DNA of 64,000 nt, from NCBI GenBank assembly GCA_020743075.1, contig DYVS01000149.1, positions 1 through 64,000 of the forward strand, read 5' to 3'. The notes under the pieces are model-generated. The model made no database searches and was not told the origin of the DNA. It saw only the letters and a list, made by a program, of their open reading frames with translations. This DNA is from Butyricimonas virosa_A. Lineage in GTDB: Bacteria; Bacteroidota; Bacteroidia; Bacteroidales; Marinifilaceae. Positions 1-9,290 of this stretch are shown here, one piece after another (the first letter of the stretch is position 1; each line of letters starts with the position of its first letter). The translations under genes and the position numbers were made by a program.

Positions 1-8
1 ACAAAGTT

Positions 9-3000
9 ATGAAAAAAAACAATGTGTTGTATCCATTGCTTGGTCTGCGGGTACATTTAAATCGATGTTTGCCCATGAAATTGATGATTTTACTGGTTTT
101 TGTCTTTTCGATACCCGCCTTCTCGGCCGCGTATAGTCAAGAAGGCAGTGTTAGTTTTTCTGCGGAGAATATGAAGGTAGAGGAGATAATTAAACACGTG
201 CGGAGTATTTCGGGCTACAAATTTTTGTTTAATCACGAGGAGTTGAGAACCGCGGGAACGAAGAGCGTGAAGTTTGCCAACACTCCGATTCGTGAGGTGA
301 TGAATGAGGTATTGAGAGGGACGAATTTGACCTATCGTTTAGAGAAGGACGTGATTGTCATTTATCCGATAGTCGTCACGGCACGGGATTCCGTGCAAAA
401 GAGCGTGACGGTAAAAGGGGTTGTCAAGGATGAAAAGGGGGCCACGTTACCGGGTGTCACTGTTTTACTGAAAGGGACCACGATCGGGGTTACGACTGAT
501 GAGGATGGAAAGTTTTCTTTAACGATACCGGAATCTCCGAATGCGGAATTTCTTTTTTCATTCGTGGGGATGATCCCGCAAACCGTTCTTTACCGTAATA
601 TGCCAAAGGGTGATTGGACGGTAGTCATGAAAGAAGAGGTGATGGAGGTTGACGAGGTGGTCGTGACCGGATTATTAACCCGTAAGAAAAGCGGTTTTGC
701 AGGAACGACGACCATGATCACGAAACAAGAATTAGCCAAGGTGTCGACGGGGAATATCTTTACCACGATTTCGGCTATTGATGCGGGATTTAAGATTAAC
801 GAGAATAATCTGGACGGGTCTAACCCGAACGTGTTACCCGACTTTACTATCCGTGGTAAAGGGTCTTTTCAGAATGGGTCGACGGCCCCTATTTTTATTT
901 TGGACGGTTTTGAAGTGTCTGCCCAAAAAGTTTTCGACATGGATGTTAATCGTATTGAAAGTATTACCTTGCTGAAGGATGCCTCGGCCACGATTCTTTA
1001 CGGTTCCCGGGCATCGAACGGGGTGATCGTAATCGAGACGACAGCTCCCCAAGCGGGGAAGTTACGGGTGACTTACGATTTCAAACCGACCATCGGGGTG
1101 GTAGACCTGACGGATTATGATTTGATGAATGCCCGGGAGAAATTGCAGTACGAGAAAGAGGCGGGGTTGTACGAGTACGAGGGAAGTGTCGGTTACGAGG
1201 AGAATAATCGTCGGGAGCAAGCGAAACTGGATGAACAATATTACACGAAATATAAAAATATTGTAGAGGGAGTGAACACTTACTGGTTATCTCAACCGGT
1301 AGAGTCCTCGTTCTCTCATGCTCATTCCATATTCGTGGAAGGTGGGGCGGATAACGTGCGTTACGGCATTGATGCCTCGTACAATCAGAATAAGGGAGTG
1401 ATGAAGGAATCCGGGCGTGATCGTTTGGGGTTGGGGTTTACCTTGATCTACCGGATAAAGGATAAGATGACGATTCGGAATTATATGTCCTATGCTCACA
1501 CGAAGGCTTATAATTCTCCTTATGGCAGCTTTTCCACGTATGCTGCGTTGAATCCCTATGAACGAATTTATGATGAAAACGGGGAGTTGATAGCCAAGTT
1601 GAGCGACGGAACGACGAATCCCCTGTATGATGCTTTTTTGCCTAATCGCAGTTTCACAAAGATGCAGGAGTTCACGGAACAATTAAGCGTGGACTGGCTT
1701 ATCCGGGAGGGATTGCGTCTGAAAGGGCAAATTTCGATCGTGAAAGGTGAAACCAGCGGGGAGAACTATAAGTCTCCGTTCTCCGCGGAGTTTTTGAATA
1801 CCGTTTATAATTCAGAAAACCGGATGCAGGAATATCTTCCGATTGCAAAGCGTGGGTATTTGTCCATGACGGATGGGAATAGCTTGGGGTATAACGGGAA
1901 TATTACATTGAACTATAATACTTTGTTCGGGGAGAAACATATTCTTTACGCGGGTATCGGGTGTGAGGTGAAACAGGATGATAGTAATTCACATGGTTTC
2001 ACGTTAACCGGATTCCCGGACGATCGCTATTCCGACCCGGCTTTTGCCATCCAGTTCAAGGAAAATTCAAGAGCTACCAGTGACGAGAGTAAATCTCGTT
2101 CCATCGGTTTCTTCGCTAACGGGAACTATATTTATGACGATCGTTATTTCGCAGACGTATCCGTGCGTATTGACGGTTCTTCCAAGTTTGGAGTGGACAA
2201 ACGTTTTGCACCTTTCTGGTCCGTGGGTGCCGGGTGGAACGTGCATAACGAGAAGTTCTTTAAATCGACAAAGGTGAGTATGCTGAAACTGCGTTATTCA
2301 TACGGTGTAACGGGTAACCAGGAGTTCTCGGCTTACCAGGCCCAGACGATGTTCCAGTTCAACACGGATCGTTTGTATAATTCTTCCGTTACGGCGGAGT
2401 TGATGGGATACGGGAATCCGGATTTGGAATGGCAGAACCAGTACCAATCGAATTTCGGGGTGGATTTCGGTTACGCAAAAGACCGTATTCGTGTGCAGTT
2501 CAACTATTATCTGAAAAAGACACAAGGATTGTTGACCACGATTACCGTGGCTCCTTCTCTGGGTTTCCCATCGGATAAGTATACGGCGAATTTGGGAGAG
2601 ATTCAGAATAAAGGGCTGGAGGTAAATCTGAATGCCGTGATTATCCGTGATATGGAGAAGGAACTTGAATGGTCGGTGATGTTTCAGGCTGCCAATAACA
2701 AGAATAAGATTAGGAAGATTTCCACTGCCTTGAAAACGGTAAATGATGAGAATAATAAAAATACTCAAGTTCCGGGAGCAGTTTACGAGGAAGGGGAATC
2801 GATGAGTGCGATTAAAGCTGTTCGTTCTCTAGGTATTGACCCGACAACCGGTAAGGAGTTGTTCGTGAAGAAAAATGGAGAACTGACTTACACGTGGGAT
2901 GCGGAAGACAAGGTGATTTGCGGGGACACGGAACCCAAGGTCTTCGGGAACTTCGGAACCAACCTGTATTGGAAGGGCTGGAATTTGAATATGGTATTCA

Positions 3001-3383
3001 AGTATAATTTTGGTGCGGATTATTATAATTCGACCTTGGCTCAACGGGTTGAAGGTGCCGATCCCGCAAAGAATGCAGACCGTCGGGTGTTGAAGGATCG
3101 GTGGAAAGAACCGGGACAGCATGCTCTCTACAAGAATATAAAGGATTACAAGACGACTTATATTTCCAGTCGTTTCGTGCAAAAGGATAACACGGTACAA
3201 TTATCGACGCTTTCTTTGTCTTACGAGGTGAATAAGGCGTGGATCAGTCGGTTTGGAATGAATACGTTGAGGTTGAGCTTTTACATGAACGACGTGTTCC
3301 GGGCTTCAACCGTGAAAAATGAGCGGGGAATTGACTATCCTTTCCAACGTAGTTTTGTGTTCGGGTTAAATGTCAGTTTTTAA
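9..3383 (+). CDS. SusC-like TonB-dependent outer membrane receptor with STN domain
   Basis: Outer-membrane beta-barrel that imports a bound ligand using TonB energy, paired with the SusD lipoprotein downstream. The 1124-residue protein has an N-terminal hydrophobic export segment (about residues 22-43), an STN domain (about 47-120), a carboxypeptidase-regulatory-like domain (about 133-205), a TonB-box-like stretch (EVDEVVVTG), a plug domain with the usual GxxxxPIFILDGF segment, and a long barrel ending in an aromatic residue (NVSF). STN-bearing receptors are known to be tied to FecR-type anti-sigma regulation; the regulators would lie left of this window, so that is inferred. The stop is 17 bases before the SusD start, so the genes are co-transcribed. 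The substrate cannot be read from sequence. Confidence 0.93.
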   Translation: MKKNNVLYPLLGLRVHLNRCLPMKLMILLVFVFSIPAFSAAYSQEGSVSFSAENMKVEEIIKHVRSISGYKFLFNHEELRTAGTKSVKFANTPIREVMNEVLRGTNLTYRLEKDVIVIYPIVVTARDSVQKSVTVKGVVKDEKGATLPGVTVLLKGTTIGVTTDEDGKFSLTIPESPNAEFLFSFVGMIPQTVLYRNMPKGDWTVVMKEEVMEVDEVVVTGLLTRKKSGFAGTTTMITKQELAKVSTGNIFTTISAIDAGFKINENNLDGSNPNVLPDFTIRGKGSFQNGSTAPIFILDGFEVSAQKVFDMDVNRIESITLLKDASATILYGSRASNGVIVIETTAPQAGKLRVTYDFKPTIGVVDLTDYDLMNAREKLQYEKEAGLYEYEGSVGYEENNRREQAKLDEQYYTKYKNIVEGVNTYWLSQPVESSFSHAHSIFVEGGADNVRYGIDASYNQNKGVMKESGRDRLGLGFTLIYRIKDKMTIRNYMSYAHTKAYNSPYGSFSTYAALNPYERIYDENGELIAKLSDGTTNPLYDAFLPNRSFTKMQEFTEQLSVDWLIREGLRLKGQISIVKGETSGENYKSPFSAEFLNTVYNSENRMQEYLPIAKRGYLSMTDGNSLGYNGNITLNYNTLFGEKHILYAGIGCEVKQDDSNSHGFTLTGFPDDRYSDPAFAIQFKENSRATSDESKSRSIGFFANGNYIYDDRYFADVSVRIDGSSKFGVDKRFAPFWSVGAGWNVHNEKFFKSTKVSMLKLRYSYGVTGNQEFSAYQAQTMFQFNTDRLYNSSVTAELMGYGNPDLEWQNQYQSNFGVDFGYAKDRIRVQFNYYLKKTQGLLTTITVAPSLGFPSDKYTANLGEIQNKGLEVNLNAVIIRDMEKELEWSVMFQAANNKNKIRKISTALKTVNDENNKNTQVPGAVYEEGESMSAIKAVRSLGIDPTTGKELFVKKNGELTYTWDAEDKVICGDTEPKVFGNFGTNLYWKGWNLNMVFKYNFGADYYNSTLAQRVEGADPAKNADRRVLKDRWKEPGQHALYKNIKDYKTTYISSRFVQKDNTVQLSTLSLSYEVNKAWISRFGMNTLRLSFYMNDVFRASTVKNERGIDYPFQRSFVFGLNVSF

Positions 3384-3400
3384 TTTAAATGGATCAGGTT

Positions 3401-4903
3401 ATGAAATTGAAATATGTAATTATCGTGTTGATCGCTCTGTTGTCGTTCTCGTCATGTAATGACTGGCTGGACGTGGTTCCGCAGGGGCAAGTGCAGGGAG
3501 AAGATTTGCTTACGGACGAGAAGGGATATAATTCAGCCCTGGATGGTATTTATTATAAGTTGACTTCAGAGACGCTTTACGGGATGGAGTTATCGTTCGG
3601 GATGATGGACGTGCTGGCTCAATACTGGGATTTGTCCACGAAGACGAAGAATCCCTATTATAAACAATCGTTGTTTGACTACGAGGATGCAACTTCAAAA
3701 ACTCGTTTCAAGGCGATCTGGTCCATGATGTACCAGGGGATCACGCAGGCTAACTATATTTTGGAATCTTTGGAAGGGAATCGTGACAAGATCAAGTATT
3801 CCGAATTGATAGAGGGAGAGGCGTATGCTTTGAGAGCTTTTATCCACATGGAACTGGCGTCTATGTATGGTCCGGTGATTCGCTCGGAGGCCGATTTGGA
3901 TAAGAAATGTATCGCTTACCGCACAGAGTATAACGTGAAGGCTCAGGAATTTGAATCCATGCGTTCCGTGTTGACAAAGGCTAAAGAGGATTTGACGAAG
4001 GCTGCGGAATTGTTGAAAAATGATCCGATCGTGGAGAACAAACGTTACGGGAACGGGAATAGCTCGATGCTTGATTATCATGCAGTGTTGGAAAGAAGAG
4101 GTGACCGGATGAACTTGTATGCCGTGAAGGGATTGTTGATGCGGGTGGAACTGGCATTGATGAATAAAGCGGGGGCCCGGCAGTTGGCCGTGAACCTGAT
4201 TGATGAGTGTAAATCCACCGAGTTGTTTACCTTGACAGACAAGACGGATAAACTGTATGATATTAATATGGGCGAGGAGATGTTGTTGGGATTCTACAAG
4301 AATGACCTGTGGGAAGTGGCTCGAGATACTTTTGGAATGGAAAAAGGGAATGCCGAGGCCAATTTTTGTATCACTCCTAACCAGTATGATATATATCTGA
4401 ATGAACTTTACGGGCGGGCTCCGGATGGTTCGGGTACGGATAATCGTTTGCGCGTTTGGTTCCAGAGACCTTCTTCCGGTGCGGATTATTACAATTTCCA
4501 GAAACTTTACGAAACTTCGCATCCCGGCACGGTATATTTGCCCTACTATCCGGAGGTGGCTATCTTAAAACTGTCTGAAGTGTACTATGTTGCCTGCGAA
4601 ACATCGATTGGTGTGGATAACGGGAAAGCGTTGGAGTATCTGAATGAGGTTCGTGATTCCCGGAATCTGGCTAAATTGGCAGGTCCATATGGAAATGAGG
4701 AATTGATGGAATACTTGATGCGGGAGATGCGGAAAGATTTTATCGGGGAGGGGCGGATGTGGCCTATTTACAAGAGGCTGTACCGGGACTTCTACGTGCG
4801 TCAAGGGGTAATCATTGCCCCGACGGAGGACAAGTACGTGTTCCCTATCCCGGATGAAGAATACGAGTATTCCCCCAACACGAACCCCAAAGGAGACAAG
4901 TAA
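3401..4903 (+). CDS. SusD/RagB-family nutrient-binding lipoprotein
   Basis: Surface lipoprotein that caps the SusC barrel and helps bind the ligand. The start at 3401 gives a typical lipoprotein signal (MKLKYVIIVL... with lipobox LSFSSC), better than the in-frame ATG at 3389. Features seen are the short DWLDVVPQG segment after the lipobox, a helical TPR-like body with the EAYALRAF motif typical of SusD proteins (about residue 140), and a C-terminal part with YRDFY and an NPxG-like end. About 500 residues is the usual family length. It is the second gene of the uptake operon. Confidence 0.92.
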   Translation: MKLKYVIIVLIALLSFSSCNDWLDVVPQGQVQGEDLLTDEKGYNSALDGIYYKLTSETLYGMELSFGMMDVLAQYWDLSTKTKNPYYKQSLFDYEDATSKTRFKAIWSMMYQGITQANYILESLEGNRDKIKYSELIEGEAYALRAFIHMELASMYGPVIRSEADLDKKCIAYRTEYNVKAQEFESMRSVLTKAKEDLTKAAELLKNDPIVENKRYGNGNSSMLDYHAVLERRGDRMNLYAVKGLLMRVELALMNKAGARQLAVNLIDECKSTELFTLTDKTDKLYDINMGEEMLLGFYKNDLWEVARDTFGMEKGNAEANFCITPNQYDIYLNELYGRAPDGSGTDNRLRVWFQRPSSGADYYNFQKLYETSHPGTVYLPYYPEVAILKLSEVYYVACETSIGVDNGKALEYLNEVRDSRNLAKLAGPYGNEELMEYLMREMRKDFIGEGRMWPIYKRLYRDFYVRQGVIIAPTEDKYVFPIPDEEYEYSPNTNPKGDK

Positions 4904-4923
4904 CCTAATAAGCGAGTTATACT

Positions 4924-5709
4924 ATGAAAAAGATAATATTATATATGATTATGGCTATTGCCGGCATGATAGCCGTGTCCTGTGATAAGGCGATAGATGA
5001 GTTTGATAACTCAACGAACTATATTTATTTCGATATGCCATTCGTTTTGGATCAATACGGAAGAAAGACAACAGTTCGGGAGGATAGCTTGATGTACTCT
5101 TTTGCTATGGATGACCCGTCGGTGACGGAATACACGTTTAAGATTCCGGTAAATTCTGTTGGGCTGGTGACCGATCAGGACCGGGGTTTTAAAGTGGTTG
5201 TTGAATCGGGAACTGCTACTGGAAATGATTGGGATGAAACGTCTTTATCCAAGGGGATGATCCCGGCGGGTGAATTGATTGATACGTTGCGGGTGACCGT
5301 GAAACGTACCGATGTCCTGAAAAAAGAGTGGAGAACAATCACCTTTCGTTTGGAACAGAATGAACATTTTGCACTGGGAGCTGCAGAGTTGTTGAAGGCT
5401 AAAATATCCTTTACCGATATTTTACAACCCCCAACTTGGTGGGCTACCTGGGAAAGATATTTTGGTGAATTTTCTCGTGAGAAGTATGCCAAGTGGCAGG
5501 AGATCTATTATTTGGGTGCCGATCCTAATTTGGAGAAATATGGTCCGGATACCGGTAAGCAGTTGTACTGGGGACAAATGCCTTATTACACGATGTCCAG
5601 TTGGTACCCTTCAACGTTTATGTTTATCCGTAAGTTGAAACAGTATTTTATTGATAACGAGGTGTACCCGGACGGGGATACTTCCAAACCCAGAATCACT
5701 CTTCCTTAA
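4924..5709 (+). CDS. DUF4843 domain lipoprotein
   Basis: Lipoprotein of about 261 residues with a signal peptide and lipobox (IAVSC, Cys about residue 20), followed by a beta-rich region (NYIYFDMPF..., TFKIPV..., FRLEQNEHFALG) typical of the DUF4843 family. These proteins usually follow SusC/SusD pairs in Bacteroidetes and are thought to be surface-exposed accessory ligand-binding proteins; the exact role is unknown. It begins 20 bases after the SusD stop. Confidence 0.8.
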   Translation: MKKIILYMIMAIAGMIAVSCDKAIDEFDNSTNYIYFDMPFVLDQYGRKTTVREDSLMYSFAMDDPSVTEYTFKIPVNSVGLVTDQDRGFKVVVESGTATGNDWDETSLSKGMIPAGELIDTLRVTVKRTDVLKKEWRTITFRLEQNEHFALGAAELLKAKISFTDILQPPTWWATWERYFGEFSREKYAKWQEIYYLGADPNLEKYGPDTGKQLYWGQMPYYTMSSWYPSTFMFIRKLKQYFIDNEVYPDGDTSKPRITLP

Positions 5710-5727
5710 TCCTTAAATCTGTTTATT

Positions 5728-7203
5728 ATGAAAAAGAATATAACGATATATCTACTTTTGCTGGCAGCAATATTTTTCGCTTGTTCGGAAGATAAAGGAA
5801 ATTACGATTATGACCCTGCCAATAATTTGAAAATTAAAGGTATTCCCACGGATACTGCCGTGCAAAGTTACGAGGTATTGAAGTTGGTGCCGGAATTTGA
5901 GCGTTCCCTGTTCCTGTCGGAAGAAGGACTCGTGTACAGTTGGACGATCGAGGGAGAGGAAGTTGCCACGACCCGAGATTTGGAATACACGATTCCTGGT
6001 AGTTTGAACGTGGGTAAACATGATTGTCGTTACATTGTCACGGATTCGAAGAATGACATGAAATATTTCTACTCTTTTAATATTTCCGTGACGTCGCCTT
6101 TCTCCTGGGGATATTATTTCTTGTGTGAGGGGGCGAACAAGGAATCAATTTTGTCCTATTTTTCTGCCAAAGAAGGTACGACGGATTGTATTCACGTGGA
6201 TAATATCGGGGGATATTCCCTAGGGAGCGAGCCGAAGGCGATCATCGAACAATTCGGTAATATCTCTTCTTTAGGGGATTATTATTACACGTTTTACGTG
6301 ATTTCCGCCAAGGGGGAGACTCCCACGATTATCACGGATAACGGGGCTTTCATGCCTACGGGGTTGATCACGAATTCCAGTTTTATGTTCGAGGGAGATT
6401 CCTATAACCCGACGGATGGCGTGATGATGGCCACGGGTACTCCTTATTTTATCTCGAACGGGAAGATTTATTCCTATAATTCGGGGCTGTTATATCGTCC
6501 GGCACAACATGACAAGGAGTATAAATGGAGTCATCCGGCCTCTTATTATAGTTACGTGTTTGTTTTTGACGAACTGAGCAAGAAGTATTATGTGCTGAAG
6601 AATCAGATTAACGATCCGGAGCAGGGTTTGGTATCAGATAGCTATGCGCTGGATCGGGTTATAGAGATCAAGGAACAACCGAGTTACGAGGGACAGACTC
6701 TTGTTTCACAATCCGTGGGGATGGATGCCGATGCTCATGTCTTGTCGTTGGCCTTGGCTGAATCGGGAAAAATTAATCTGGTTTCATTGCAATATATTGA
6801 TTTCAGGGCAGCAAAGGATGAAGACCCTGAAATCAAGGAACAGGGTATATTGAAAACTTCCGAATCTCTCTCTTTGGCGGGGGCGGATGCTAATACACGG
6901 GGTATTTTGGTCGGACAGGACTGGTATTTCGTTGTAGGTAACAAAGTGTACACTTCTCCGGTTTTGAAACCGCAACTTGCAGATTTGACGACTTTGCCGG
7001 ATGACTTGGGAGTACCGGTTGCTGTGGCTGTTACTTCAAAAGAGACGCATCTGATTATCGCTACTTATGATGCTGGTAGTAGTCACGAGAATAAAGGATC
7101 GTTCGCTCTTGTAGATCTTACGACGAAAGAAGTTAAAGTACATCGTAACGTGATGGGAAAATGTGTGGTGGCAAAAGGGTATGATGCGAACCCGTGGTTC
7201 TAG
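5728..7203 (+). CDS. PKD-like family lipoprotein of the uptake locus
   Basis: A 491-residue lipoprotein (MKKNITIYLLLLAAIFFAC, lipobox Cys at 19) with an immunoglobulin/PKD-like region at about residues 30-130 (YSWTIEGEE..., HDCRYIVTDSKN) and a C-terminal part with repeated beta segments. It matches the PKD-like proteins that close SusC-SusD-DUF4843 operons. It probably displays a binding surface outside the cell. No catalytic motif is visible, so the locus as seen has no enzyme. Confidence 0.75.
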   Translation: MKKNITIYLLLLAAIFFACSEDKGNYDYDPANNLKIKGIPTDTAVQSYEVLKLVPEFERSLFLSEEGLVYSWTIEGEEVATTRDLEYTIPGSLNVGKHDCRYIVTDSKNDMKYFYSFNISVTSPFSWGYYFLCEGANKESILSYFSAKEGTTDCIHVDNIGGYSLGSEPKAIIEQFGNISSLGDYYYTFYVISAKGETPTIITDNGAFMPTGLITNSSFMFEGDSYNPTDGVMMATGTPYFISNGKIYSYNSGLLYRPAQHDKEYKWSHPASYYSYVFVFDELSKKYYVLKNQINDPEQGLVSDSYALDRVIEIKEQPSYEGQTLVSQSVGMDADAHVLSLALAESGKINLVSLQYIDFRAAKDEDPEIKEQGILKTSESLSLAGADANTRGILVGQDWYFVVGNKVYTSPVLKPQLADLTTLPDDLGVPVAVAVTSKETHLIIATYDAGSSHENKGSFALVDLTTKEVKVHRNVMGKCVVAKGYDANPWF

Positions 7204-7216
7204 TATTGGATTTCCT

Positions 7217-7241
7217 TTCCCCTCCCGGACAAGGAGGGGAA
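7217..7241. terminator. hairpin after uptake operon
   Basis: CCCCTCC and GGAGGGG are complementary with a 7-base loop, directly after the stop of the last uptake gene. There is no T-run on the plus strand, so this is a hairpin-type terminator call only. Confidence 0.5.
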
Positions 7242-7289
7242 AACCATTTGATAATTAGTGTTACCACGTATTAGTTTCCTTCTTTTACT

Positions 7290-7440
7290 TGAATTCATTT
7301 TATCGCATTGGCAATGATTAATTGTCGTTTGGAATAACCTACCTGTACTTTCCCTTTAGGCAGTTCGAACTTACCTAAGGAAACCCGGCCTTCAGTTTCA
7401 GCTCTATCAGACTATTCCCATAGATCAGGGTATATAGTTG
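7290..7440 (-). pseudogene. possible remnant of a coding region
   Basis: Read on the minus strand, two frames carry protein-like text: first IYGNSLIELKLKAGF, then, after a one-base frame change, LGKFELPKGKVQVGY ending in a stop near 7297. This looks like the C-terminal end of a decayed gene. No family is recognised. Confidence 0.25.
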
Positions 7441-7464
7441 CATTTTGATGAATTTATTCTCATG

Positions 7465-7500
7465 TTGTTGTTGGCTTTGTTTAAAAATGTTGTATATTTG
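7465..7500 (+). promoter_or_regulatory. Bacteroidetes-type promoter of the 7.5 kb RNA
   Basis: The -7 box TATATTTG is at 7493-7500 (consensus TAnnTTTG), and TTG triplets about 20 bases upstream (7465-7473) fit the -33 element. Transcription would start about 7507, at the first helix of the structured RNA. Confidence 0.65.
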
Positions 7501-7502
7501 TG

Positions 7503-7672
7503 GCGTACGTCATAATCAGCGAAGTAGTGGACCTGCTTCAATTTCAGTGGCAGGCATTTTTTTGCCTGCTGCTGTTGCCGATATTCGGTTCCGTACCCCC
7601 GTGGAGTGCATTAATGTGCCTCCGGCTTCGCTGAAGTGACGTACAACGGGTCAGGCGGGACCGTTCTTTTTG
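7503..7672 (+). ncRNA. structured RNA with long closing helix and terminator (6S-like or new class)
   Basis: GTACGTCA (7505-7512) pairs with TGACGTAC (7637-7644), and CAGCGAAG (7517-7524) pairs with CTTCGCTG (7626-7633), forming a closing helix. Inside are a hairpin GCAGGCA/TGCCTGC with a T6 loop (7550-7569), a small hairpin CCGA/TCGG (7578-7588) and a GGAG/CTCC hairpin (about 7603-7622). After the closing helix, ACGG-TC/GACCGT then CTTTTT (about 7646-7671) looks like an intrinsic terminator. Part of that strand (GGGACCG) could also pair with CGGTTCC (7586-7592), making a pseudoknot. It has its own promoter and terminator. A 6S RNA is one option; I cannot match it to a known family. Confidence 0.6.
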
Positions 7673-7702
7673 GAATACCCGTCAAAATTAATACATATTA
7701 TT

Positions 7703-8200
7703 ATGGAAGAAGATGTAAACCGTGTGTCTGCGGTAGACATGGAAGCACCCGGACAGGTGGCAAATCAGCTATTAATTGAAGAGAAACAAAAATTGATGGA
7801 GTATTATTCGAAACAACTCGAAATGATGTATCCGATTGCGTCACCGGGAATGACGGATAAAGCGGGACTTGTGACTCTTCAAAAAAGAAACACGAGATTG
7901 ATTGAAATGTTGACATTATTCGATCGTTCATGGGCAGATGAAATTTCGGTGATTCAAAAAGCTGTTCTGCAATATTTGGCTACCGAGGGTATTTCTAAAA
8001 AGGAGCGGTTACGGATTGTAGAAGTATGGGGAGATTGGACTACTTTTTTGTTAGATAATTCTCGCTTTCGGGTGTTGCTTGGTCGATTTTTGCAATATCA
8101 TCAGCGTCAAGCGTGTGAATTGAATGAGTTATTGAAAGCGGAGAATATGTCGTTGAACGTAGATGGGCAATCAATTAATAGTCAGAATTATGGGGAATAG
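7703..8200 (+). CDS. hypothetical helical protein
   Basis: A 165-residue protein with no signal peptide and no motif I recognise; predominantly helical and charged (LLIEEKQKLMEYYSK..., TLQKRNTRLIEML). The start at ATG 7703 is chosen because upstream bases belong to the terminator region of the structured RNA. It overlaps the next gene by 11 bases, so the two are probably translationally coupled. Confidence 0.65.
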   Translation: MEEDVNRVSAVDMEAPGQVANQLLIEEKQKLMEYYSKQLEMMYPIASPGMTDKAGLVTLQKRNTRLIEMLTLFDRSWADEISVIQKAVLQYLATEGISKKERLRIVEVWGDWTTFLLDNSRFRVLLGRFLQYHQRQACELNELLKAENMSLNVDGQSINSQNYGE

Positions 8201-9227
8201 TAATTTTATCCCAGCATCGAATGTGTCGGAAAAATTTACAGGCGATGAATATCTTTCTGATTTCTTAACCGAGAATTGTTTTTACCGACAAATGGTCGAG
8301 GATCTTAAAAAATGTAACGTGAATTTGGTTTCTGAAGATCCATTGGAAACGATCTATAATTGTATTTGCCATCTCAATAATCTTTTCCGGGTACTTCGTC
8401 GTCCATGGAATATCGAGTGTGGAAAAATACAAAAAGCTTGTACTTATTATGTTGCTAACGCTAAACAGTCAAAGCAAGAGAATGAGGCTGTTATTGATGC
8501 GTCAAATGGCTTTATATCTTCGATCTGTTATTTCACGGAATGGTATGATTTTATTTGTCAGATGCAACAATTCCTTTGTCATCAGGAAAAAGAGCTGAAG
8601 CGGGTGTTTAAGAAACAGAAGCAAAAAGTTGTCAATAATGATAAACCTGTCATGGAAACTACGACTTATTGTATGACTGTGGGGGAAAGTGAAATCTATG
8701 GTATGACGTATGGGCAACTCGAAGAACTTTACAAGGCTGTCGGTTTATTCATCAAGCGAGAAAAAGCTCCTTTTGACTGCAATATTAAAGGGTATAATAG
8801 ATATCCGATTCGTATAGATAAGAGTATAAATTTTGATGTACGCAAGGAAGTGTTTTTTGTAGACTATAGACTTGACTCGTTTGAATCTAGTTTGAATTGC
8901 ATGTCTGCTGATCAACTGAAAAGGGTGGCGGATATTATTGCTGAATTTTTGAAAACGTATGGAGAGAATGGAGATCAGAAGGTTTGTTGGGATGTTGCGG
9001 ATTATTCTCCTGTTCTGTCTGGTCGGGAAATTTATTTTAGAGTGAATGAAGATTTCCGAACCACACATTTCATGACACCACCTTATGTTCGAAAGTGTAT
9101 TGACAAGGTGGAAGATCGGAAAGTAGAGATCAGTTACAATATTAATGTGAACGAATTGGAATCAGTAAGTTTGTCTTTTGAGGAATTCATATCGTTGTAT
9201 CGACAATTGGGGAGTTTTTTGAATTAG
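8190..9227 (+). CDS. hypothetical protein
   Basis: A 345-residue soluble protein with no recognised domain. The start ATG 8190 overlaps the end of the preceding gene. It contains two repeated segment types, one around residues 160-250 and another around 280-345 (each with a YGQLEELY / FEEFISLYRQLG-like helix), suggesting an internal duplication. It probably works with the upstream gene. Confidence 0.65.
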   Translation: MGNSNFIPASNVSEKFTGDEYLSDFLTENCFYRQMVEDLKKCNVNLVSEDPLETIYNCICHLNNLFRVLRRPWNIECGKIQKACTYYVANAKQSKQENEAVIDASNGFISSICYFTEWYDFICQMQQFLCHQEKELKRVFKKQKQKVVNNDKPVMETTTYCMTVGESEIYGMTYGQLEELYKAVGLFIKREKAPFDCNIKGYNRYPIRIDKSINFDVRKEVFFVDYRLDSFESSLNCMSADQLKRVADIIAEFLKTYGENGDQKVCWDVADYSPVLSGREIYFRVNEDFRTTHFMTPPYVRKCIDKVEDRKVEISYNINVNELESVSLSFEEFISLYRQLGSFLN

Positions 9228-9236
9228 TGCTTATAA

Positions 9237-9272
9237 AACGAGGGAGTCATTAAATATAATCACTCCCTCGTT
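9237..9272. terminator. bidirectional terminator between convergent genes
   Basis: AACGAGGGAGT (9237-9247) and ACTCCCTCGTT (9262-9272) form an 11-bp stem between the convergent ends of the gene at 8190 and yidC. Confidence 0.8.
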
Positions 9273-9290
9273 AATGTTATTTGTAGTACC

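Noticed and set aside
1287..3200. Several long minus-strand frames inside the SusC gene
   Set aside because: They are mirror frames of a clearly coding gene, with no recognisable product.
7445..7639. 64-codon frame over the structured RNA at 7.5 kb
   Set aside because: The region is occupied by a promoter and paired RNA strands, and the peptide has no plausible content.
7503..7672. Firm 6S RNA identification
   Set aside because: Size and promoter fit, but I cannot see the defining open bubble with certainty.
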